8,211 nucleotides of DNA. It comes from Candidatus Fermentibacteraceae bacterium. Lineage in GTDB: Bacteria; Fermentibacterota; Fermentibacteria; Fermentibacterales; JCC-6. The first letter of the stretch is position 1. Each line of letters begins with the position of its first letter. Below, in pieces: positions 1 through 4,366 of the stretch. Position numbers and translations under genes: made by a program. The notes under the pieces were generated by a model. It saw only the letters and a program-made list of their open reading frames with translations, was not told the DNA's origin and made no database searches. The stretch is taken from NCBI GenBank assembly GCA_030596465.1, contig JAUVJW010000070.1, positions 1 to 8,211 of the forward strand, in the 5' to 3' direction.

Positions 1-227
1 TCAGGTGCGGCAAATGCGTTGATATCTGTCCTCTTAAGCTTGTTCCCAGCGCAATCGCCACTGCCTCCGAGTTTGCCAGATGGGAAGACGCGGAAAAGGC
101 CGGCGCTTTAAATTGTATGGCCTGCGGCACATGTAGCTATGTCTGTCCTTCGGGCAGGTATCTCGTGCATCATATCAAACGGGCGCAGAACGAAATTCGA
201 GCCCTTATCCGTACGAGGGAGGCATAA
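1..227 (+). CDS. rnfC: RnfC, electron transport complex subunit C (C-terminal fragment)
   Basis: This is the last 74 codons of a gene that begins upstream of the window; codons fall at positions 3, 6, 9 and onward, ending in TAA at 225-227. The fragment shows the tail of one 4Fe-4S motif (RCGKCVDICP, first Cys outside the window) and one complete motif, CMACGTCSYVCP, about 30 residues later. It ends in a basic helix (HHIKRAQNEIRALIRTREA). Two CxxCxxCxxxCP motifs near the C-terminus followed by a short basic tail are typical of RnfC, the peripheral subunit that carries FMN and the NAD(H) site and passes electrons through two 4Fe-4S clusters. The identification rests on these motifs plus the rnfD gene starting on the very next base. 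The NADH and FMN domains cannot be seen here. Confidence 0.93.
   Translation, partial: RCGKCVDICPLKLVPSAIATASEFARWEDAEKAGALNCMACGTCSYVCPSGRYLVHHIKRAQNEIRALIRTREA
215..222 (+). promoter_or_regulatory. Ribosome binding site of rnfD
   Basis: The purine-rich string GAGGGAGG lies inside the last codons of rnfC and ends 5 nt before the rnfD ATG at 228. The rnfC stop codon TAA directly abuts that ATG, so terminating ribosomes are placed on the next start. Confidence 0.8.
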
Positions 228-1310
228 ATGGCTGAAAACAGAATATTTGATGTTGCTGTCTCACCGCATACCAGTTCTTCACAAAACACAAAAAAAATCA
301 TGTGGGATGTGGTTATTGCGCTGATTCCGGCTCTCATCGCAGCCTTCTGGTTCTTTGGACCAAGAGCTGTCATGCTTGTTGCCGCCAGCGTAGGAGCCGC
401 GGTACTTACCGAGTGGCTCTGTCTGAAATTCATGAAGCGACCTGTAAATATCGCGTTTGACGGAAGTGCGGTGGTAACCGGGTTGCTACTGGCTTACAAT
501 GTTCCGTCAGGTGTTCCCTGGTGGCTGCCGGTTCTTGGAAGTGCCTTTGCCATTGCCGTTGCAAAACAGGCCTTTGGCGGTCTCGGCCATAACATTGTAA
601 ACCCCGCTTTGCTTGGGCGTGCTTTTCTTGTTGCCAGCTTTCCCGTACTGATGACCGCAGGATGGATTGCTCCCATGGAGTGGAAAGATGGCCAGCGAAT
701 TGATGTACAGGCTTGTGGTGTACCTACCGCACAGCTCAGCGGGTCCGGTGAGCTTGACGCTCTCTCCGGCGCGACTCCACTGAATGTACTGAAACAAACA
801 TTCACCTGGGAAGGTGAGTCCGAAAGATCTGAAGAAGTCAGATCAATGCTTTTTTCCGAAGAGAGTCTGAAGAATCTTTTCATGGGTCGAATTGGAGGTT
901 GTATTGGTGAAACCAGTACTATTATGCTGCTTCTTGGAGCAATATACCTGGTAATACGCGGTGTGATTGAACTACGACTTCCCCTGAGCTATCTGGGTTC
1001 TGTTGCTCTGTTTGGCTGGCTTTTTGGAGGCCCCGGCTGGTTTGACGGTAACCCGCTTTTCCATCTACTGGCCGGTGGAGTTATACTGGGTGGTTTTTTC
1101 ATGGTTACCGATATGGTAACAACTCCTGTGACTAAAAAGGGAAGAATAATTTTTGGTATCGGGGCCGGTCTGCTCACCATGGTTATCCGAAGGTGGGGCG
1201 GTTATCCGGAAGGATGCAGCTACTCGATCCTTCTTATGAACCTTAGTACACCTCTTATTGACAGATACACCAGGCCTCTCAGTTTCGGGGAGGTTTCCAG
1301 CAATGGGTGA
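228..1310 (+). CDS. rnfD: RnfD, membrane flavoprotein subunit of the Rnf complex
   Basis: This 360-residue integral membrane protein is an Rnf/Nqr subunit that binds FMN covalently and helps carry electrons across the membrane during ferredoxin:NAD+ oxidoreduction. Family signatures visible are GGLGHNIVNPALLGRAFL (117-134), LSGATPL (179-185) and RRWGGYPEGCSYSILLMN (321-338). Thr183 in the SGAT sequence is the expected phosphoester attachment residue for FMN. Hydrophobic segments occur at about 25-65, 80-115, 130-145, 228-300 and 305-320. Length fits RnfD rather than the longer NqrB. The ATG at 228 follows rnfC without a gap, and the end overlaps rnfG by 8 nt. No unusual residues are seen. Flavin attachment is inferred from the motif and needs an ApbE-type flavin transferase, which is not in this window. 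Confidence 0.96.
   Translation: MAENRIFDVAVSPHTSSSQNTKKIMWDVVIALIPALIAAFWFFGPRAVMLVAASVGAAVLTEWLCLKFMKRPVNIAFDGSAVVTGLLLAYNVPSGVPWWLPVLGSAFAIAVAKQAFGGLGHNIVNPALLGRAFLVASFPVLMTAGWIAPMEWKDGQRIDVQACGVPTAQLSGSGELDALSGATPLNVLKQTFTWEGESERSEEVRSMLFSEESLKNLFMGRIGGCIGETSTIMLLLGAIYLVIRGVIELRLPLSYLGSVALFGWLFGGPGWFDGNPLFHLLAGGVILGGFFMVTDMVTTPVTKKGRIIFGIGAGLLTMVIRRWGGYPEGCSYSILLMNLSTPLIDRYTRPLSFGEVSSNG
1287..1293 (+). promoter_or_regulatory. Ribosome binding site that decides the rnfG start
   Basis: GGGGAGG inside the 3' end of rnfD lies 9 nt before the ATG at 1303. It supports that start over the upstream in-frame ATG at 1258. Confidence 0.7.
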
Positions 1311-1905
1311 GATTATTAAAGTCGGACTTATGCTGATGCTGGTTGCCGTAATTGCGGCAGTTGCGCTTGGCTATGTAAACTCCATTACTTCGCCAATCAT
1401 CGCAGAGCAGAAGGAACAGGCCAAGCTGGACGCAATGATCGATGTCGCGGGTTCACTTGCATCCGGAGAACTTAGCTTTGACAGCCTTTCAATACCTGAA
1501 CTTGATAACCCGTACGCGGAAGTTGATGAGACCCTTGCAGTAGTTTCTGTAAATGACTCTGCGGGAATTGAGCTGGGCTATCTTTTTGTCGCTTACGGAA
1601 AGGGCTACTCCAGCACAGTACAGACCATGATTGCAGTTAACACATCAGGTACGGTGACTGGAAACACGGTTCTCTACCAGCAGGAAACCCCGGGACTCGG
1701 AGCCAATGTGTCCAACCCGGCCAGGTTTCTTTATCAGTTTGACGGGCTGAACGCTTCTTCACTCCTTCTGTCAAAAGATGGAGGAGATCTTGATGCCATT
1801 ACCGGAAGCACTATCACCTCGCGAGCTGTTACCAACTCCGTAAGAGACGGGCTTGATGCCCTTTCTGCGGCTGGTATTATCCCGGTGTCAGGAGGTGCCC
1901 AATGA
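1303..1905 (+). CDS. rnfG: RnfG, periplasmic-facing covalent FMN subunit of the Rnf complex
   Basis: This 200-residue protein has one N-terminal membrane helix (about residues 6-26) and a soluble FMN-binding domain expected to face outside the cytoplasmic membrane. The family sequence QQETPGLG is at 126-133, and the flavin attachment motif reads DAITGSTITSRAV (164-176), with Thr170 the expected FMN-bearing residue. The motif is TGST where SGAT is more usual; Ser/Thr and Ala/Ser are tolerated in this family. I place the start at ATG 1303 because GGGGAGG (1287-1293) lies 9 nt upstream and the helix then sits at the N-terminus as in other RnfG proteins. An in-frame ATG at 1258 would add 15 unrelated residues and lies inside rnfD. 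The gene overlaps rnfD by 8 nt and rnfE by 4 nt (ATGA). Confidence 0.95.
   Translation: MGEIIKVGLMLMLVAVIAAVALGYVNSITSPIIAEQKEQAKLDAMIDVAGSLASGELSFDSLSIPELDNPYAEVDETLAVVSVNDSAGIELGYLFVAYGKGYSSTVQTMIAVNTSGTVTGNTVLYQQETPGLGANVSNPARFLYQFDGLNASSLLLSKDGGDLDAITGSTITSRAVTNSVRDGLDALSAAGIIPVSGGAQ
1891..1905 (+). promoter_or_regulatory. Coupling junction rnfG/rnfE (Shine-Dalgarno plus ATGA overlap)
   Basis: The sequence GGAGGTGCCCAATGA contains a strong ribosome site (GGAGG, 6 nt spacing), the rnfE ATG (1902-1904) and the rnfG TGA (1903-1905). It matches the rnfE/rnfA junction at 2499-2513 in 14 of 15 positions. Confidence 0.8.
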
Positions 1906-2513
1906 GCATCGCGCAGGATTTTTCCAGAGGAATAATGAAAGAGAATCCGGTGTTCAAACAGGCACTGGGTATGTGTCCTTTCCTCGCGGTGACAACCAGT
2001 GTGGAGAACGCACTGGGAATGGGAGCTGCCGCTACATTTGTGCTGGTCTTTTCAAATTTCCTTGTTTCGCTGTTCAGAAAGGCGATTCCCAGCAAGGTCA
2101 GAATTCCCAGCTATATCGTTATTATTGCAACCTTTGTAACGCTGGTTGACCTTCTTATGAATGCTTATCTGCCTGCTTTACACCAGAGTCTGGGTATTTT
2201 TATACCGTTGATTGTAGTGAACTGTATCATTCTTGGGAGAGCCGAGGGATTTGCCAACAAGAACAAGGTTCTTCCTTCAATACTTGATGGTATTGGAATG
2301 GGTCTGGGGTTCACCCTTGCAATGGTTATTATGGCCACATTCAGGGAGATTCTCGGCAACGGAAGCTGGCTTGGATTCAACCTTCTCGGAGAATCCTACC
2401 AGAACCAGCCTTTGCTTATTGCCATTCTAGCTCCCGGAGCATTCATACTCATGGCATTCATACTTGGTTTCTTCAACATTATGGAGAAGCGTAAAAGAGG
2501 AGGTGCCAAATGA
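1902..2513 (+). CDS. rnfE: RnfE, integral membrane subunit of the Rnf complex
   Basis: This 203-residue polytopic protein is the partner of RnfA; in the Rnf/Nqr family the two paralogues lie in opposite orientation in the membrane and hold a 2Fe-2S cluster between them. The conserved Cys residues are present: Cys25 in ALGMCPFLAVTTSVENALGMG (21-41, Cys at the fifth position) and Cys108 in VNCIILGRAEGFA (106-118). Hydrophobic spans lie at about 22-57, 69-90, 95-111, 125-145 and 168-192. The short cytoplasmic tail MEKRKRGGAK is basic. Length is close to the usual size of RnfE. RnfE rather than NqrD is called because the operon contains RnfB. The start ATG overlaps the rnfG stop, and the end overlaps rnfA by 4 nt. 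Confidence 0.95.
   Translation: MSIAQDFSRGIMKENPVFKQALGMCPFLAVTTSVENALGMGAAATFVLVFSNFLVSLFRKAIPSKVRIPSYIVIIATFVTLVDLLMNAYLPALHQSLGIFIPLIVVNCIILGRAEGFANKNKVLPSILDGIGMGLGFTLAMVIMATFREILGNGSWLGFNLLGESYQNQPLLIAILAPGAFILMAFILGFFNIMEKRKRGGAK
2497..2513 (+). promoter_or_regulatory. Coupling junction rnfE/rnfA (Shine-Dalgarno plus ATGA overlap)
   Basis: GAGGAGG (2497-2503) lies 6 nt before the rnfA ATG at 2510, which overlaps the rnfE TGA (2511-2513). This strong site supports the upstream rnfA start at 2510. The in-frame double ATG at 2585-2590, next to the conserved core, has no comparable site just before it. Confidence 0.75.
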
Positions 2514-3154
2514 TGAATTCAATGCTTATGTCTATCGCAGTTGCTGTTCCCGAAGGTGGAGAACCATCATTCAGTATCGCGAAGATGATGGCAATAATAG
2601 TCAGTGCTATCTTTATCAATAACTATGTACTTTCGAGATTTCTGGGCATCTGTCCTTTTCTGGGAGTCTCAAAGCAATTGGACAGCGCCGTTGGAATGGG
2701 AGCGGCAGTTGTGTTTGTCATGGTTCTGGCCACGCTGGGTTCCTGGCTGGTTTATCACAATATACTGGTGCCGCACGGAATGGAGTATCTCCGAACCATA
2801 TCCTTCATCATCATAATAGCAAGTCTGGTGCAGCTTGTGGAGATGATTCTCCAGAAGTTCAGTCCCGCTCTTTATGATGCTCTGGGTATTTTTCTGCCAC
2901 TGATTACCACCAACTGTGCAATTCTCGGTGTTGCGGTGCTTAACATTGACGACAAACTCAGTCTGGGATACTCCCTCATCAATTCAATTGCTGCGGGCAT
3001 AGGTTTTACACTGGCTCTTGTTCTGATGGCGGGTATCCGCGAAAGAATGGAAACAGCCAATGTTCCCCAGGCTCTCAAAGGGCTTCCTCTGGCCTTCCTT
3101 ATTGCGGGAGCCATGTCCATTGCCTTTCTGGGCTTTGCCGGGCTGGGGGGGTAG
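2510..3154 (+). CDS. rnfA: RnfA, integral membrane subunit of the Rnf complex
   Basis: This 214-residue polytopic protein is the RnfE paralogue and the other half of the 2Fe-2S cluster site. Signatures are NNYVLSRFLGICPFLGVSK (37-55, Cys48), GMGAA (62-66) and TTNCAILGVAVLN (133-145, Cys136). Hydrophobic spans lie at about 26-50, 60-82, 96-115, 120-140, 155-175 and 190-213. Family members such as E. coli RsxA are about 193 residues with the first conserved Cys near residue 25, so this protein has roughly 22 extra N-terminal residues (MMNSMLMSIAVAVPEGGEPS and a few more), hydrophobic then acidic. The start at 2510 is chosen from the strong Shine-Dalgarno and the ATGA overlap with rnfE. The gene ends at TAG 3152-3154, 3 nt before rnfB. 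Confidence 0.95.
   Translation: MMNSMLMSIAVAVPEGGEPSFSIAKMMAIIVSAIFINNYVLSRFLGICPFLGVSKQLDSAVGMGAAVVFVMVLATLGSWLVYHNILVPHGMEYLRTISFIIIIASLVQLVEMILQKFSPALYDALGIFLPLITTNCAILGVAVLNIDDKLSLGYSLINSIAAGIGFTLALVLMAGIRERMETANVPQALKGLPLAFLIAGAMSIAFLGFAGLGG
3145..3151 (+). promoter_or_regulatory. G7 tract acting as the rnfB ribosome site
   Basis: Seven consecutive G bases at the 3' end of rnfA end 6 nt before the rnfB ATG at 3158. No better Shine-Dalgarno is visible, so this tract, pairing with the anti-Shine-Dalgarno with a G-U wobble, is the likely ribosome site. It also encodes the final Gly residues of RnfA. Confidence 0.45.
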
Positions 3155-3157
3155 GTA

Positions 3158-4213
3158 ATGATAACATTAGCTGCACAGATTACGATGGTTCTTATAGCTC
3201 AGCAGCATGATTCTTCCTTACTGTCAGCGATTGCGGGACCGGTTTTAGTTATGGGTTCAATCGGTCTTCTTCTTGGCCTTGGCCTCGCTTTCGCCGCAAA
3301 AAAATTCGCGGTGCCGAAAGATCCAAGGGTTGAGGCAATCCTTGAGGTACTTCCCAGCGCAAACTGCGGCGGTTGTGGATATCCCGGTTGTGGAGCGTTT
3401 GCAATTGCCGTTGTTGAAGGAAAAACACCTGTAACCGGCTGTACTGCAGCGAGTTCTGCTGTAAACTCAGAAATCGCGAAAATTATGGGTACCGTAGCCG
3501 AGGAAAAGGAAAAAATGATTGCCACTGTTCTCTGCAATGGTGGCAAATCGACAGTAAATGCCTTTAATTACAATGGTCCTGCAAGTTGTGTTTCCGCCTC
3601 TATGATTATGGGCGGACAAAAGGCGTGTACATACGGCTGTCTGGGATTCGGAGACTGTATAGAGGCCTGTCCTTTTGATGCCATGGCGCTGGGTGATAAT
3701 GGTATACCTTTGATAGACGGTGAGAAGTGTGTAGCCTGCGGAAAGTGTATTGAAGCCTGTCCCAAAGACATAATCGTTCTCTGGCCAGTGAGCCGCAAGG
3801 TTGTTGTGGCCTGTTCCAGCAGGGACAAAGGCGGGGTGGCCAGAAGGGCATGTTCCGTGGCGTGTATTGGATGCCGAAAATGTGAAAAGGTCTGTCCGGT
3901 TGATGCTGTTATCATGGATGGATTTCTCGCGAGAATCAATCCGGACAAATGCATTAACTGCGGACTCTGCGCATCGGAGTGTCCAACAGGGGCCATTATT
4001 GATGGTATTCCGGTACGCCCGAAGGCATTTATTGATACGACTTGTATCGGATGTACTCTCTGCACCAGAGTTTGTCCTACAGATGCTATTGAGGGTTCCC
4101 TGAAGGAAAAACACACTGTAATTGCCGACAAATGCATCGGCTGTGGTCAGTGTGTGGAAAAGTGTCCAAAGAAATCCATCAAAATGATGGGTGGAGTTCT
4201 TTCTCGGCAGTAA
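3158..4213 (+). CDS. rnfB: RnfB, multi-cluster ferredoxin-like subunit of the Rnf complex (long form)
   Basis: This 351-residue iron-sulfur protein takes electrons from reduced ferredoxin and feeds them into the Rnf complex. A membrane helix (about 24-47) anchors it. Next comes the Fe-S domain with Cys70, Cys73, Cys78 and Cys95 (NCGGCGYPGC). Six ferredoxin-type motifs follow: Cys157/161/167/171, Cys191/194/197/201, Cys236/239/242/246 (with Cys232 nearby), Cys265/268/271/275, Cys296/299/302/306 and Cys326/329/332/336. Several pair as two-cluster ferredoxin folds. Proteobacterial RnfB is about 190 residues with fewer clusters; the long form resembles those of anaerobes such as Acetobacterium, where RnfB is also last in the operon. 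About 20 residues (MITLAAQITMVLIAQQHDSS) precede the usual membrane helix start. No alternative start has a better ribosome site. The stop lies shortly before a terminator. Confidence 0.95.
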   Translation: MITLAAQITMVLIAQQHDSSLLSAIAGPVLVMGSIGLLLGLGLAFAAKKFAVPKDPRVEAILEVLPSANCGGCGYPGCGAFAIAVVEGKTPVTGCTAASSAVNSEIAKIMGTVAEEKEKMIATVLCNGGKSTVNAFNYNGPASCVSASMIMGGQKACTYGCLGFGDCIEACPFDAMALGDNGIPLIDGEKCVACGKCIEACPKDIIVLWPVSRKVVVACSSRDKGGVARRACSVACIGCRKCEKVCPVDAVIMDGFLARINPDKCINCGLCASECPTGAIIDGIPVRPKAFIDTTCIGCTLCTRVCPTDAIEGSLKEKHTVIADKCIGCGQCVEKCPKKSIKMMGGVLSRQ

Positions 4214-4235
4214 AGGTGCTTTTCTACAGAACCGG

Positions 4236-4266
4236 AAGGGGCCGCCGCGAAATCGGCGGCCCCTTT
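4236..4266 (+). terminator. Rho-independent terminator of the rnf operon
   Basis: A perfect GC-rich inverted repeat GGGGCCGCCG / CGGCGGCCCC (4238-4247 and 4254-4263) with a 6-base loop CGAAAT extends by two A-T pairs (AA 4236-4237, TT 4264-4265). It is followed by TTT and then a T-rich but interrupted stretch (AAGATTTATTTG). It begins 22 nt after the rnfB stop. The weak U-tract is the only reservation. Confidence 0.88.
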
Positions 4267-4292
4267 AAGATTTATTTGACTACGCAAAGTGA

Positions 4293-4321
4293 TTGACTTT
4301 TAGTAAAAGAAGCAGGATAAT
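4293..4321 (+). promoter_or_regulatory. Sigma70-type promoter for the secreted-protein gene
   Basis: TTGACT (4293-4298) and GATAAT (4316-4321) are each one base from consensus and are separated by exactly 17 nt. They lie between the rnf terminator and the ATG at 4367, which gives a leader of roughly 40 nt. The pattern differs from the TTTG/TAnnTTTG promoters of typical Bacteroidota. Confidence 0.75.
4297..4309 (+). promoter_or_regulatory. Perfect dyad CTTTTAGTAAAAG in the promoter spacer, possible operator
   Basis: Two 6-base arms, CTTTTA and TAAAAG, flank a single central G. The dyad starts at the fifth base of the -35 hexamer and sits wholly between -35 and -10. Its position would suit a repressor site, but it is short and AT-rich, and no regulator gene is in the window. 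Confidence 0.35.
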
Positions 4322-4353
4322 TACTTTAAGAAGTTAGAGTTTTACTTTCCTTT

Positions 4354-4359
4354 AAGGAG
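4354..4359 (+). promoter_or_regulatory. Ribosome binding site of the secreted-protein gene
   Basis: AAGGAG lies 7 nt before the ATG at 4367. No other ATG occurs in that frame between the promoter and 4367, so the start is well fixed. Confidence 0.8.
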
Positions 4360-4366
4360 ATTTCAC

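Noticed and set aside
290..297. A8 run early in rnfD as a possible slippage or frameshift site
   Set aside because: The reading frame is intact across it and the run encodes the expected Lys residues before the first membrane helix. No alternative product is evident.
494..883. Minus-strand open frames opposite rnfD
   Set aside because: They overlap conserved RnfD sequence including the flavin site, have low-complexity Ser/Pro-rich translations and no support for expression.
1258..1302. Upstream ATG start for rnfG, adding 15 residues
   Set aside because: It would put non-conserved polar residues before the membrane helix and has no ribosome site, whereas ATG 1303 has GGGGAGG at good spacing.
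1308..1310. TGA stops at gene junctions (1308, 1903, 2511) as possible selenocysteine codons, given selAB nearby
   Set aside because: Each sits at the normal family C-terminus and at a standard overlap with the next gene start, and no SECIS-like hairpin follows. They are ordinary stops.
3467..4114. A 215-codon open frame on the minus strand opposite rnfB
   Set aside because: It lies wholly opposite a gene with clear Fe-S motifs, is composed of reversed Cys-rich codons, and shows no recognisable domain or ribosome site. It is a shadow of rnfB.
4349..4357. CCTTTAAGG palindrome with an upstream CTTTAAG copy at 4324-4330
   Set aside because: The palindrome overlaps the Shine-Dalgarno and is short and AT-rich. 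It is most simply explained by the ribosome site in an AT-rich leader.
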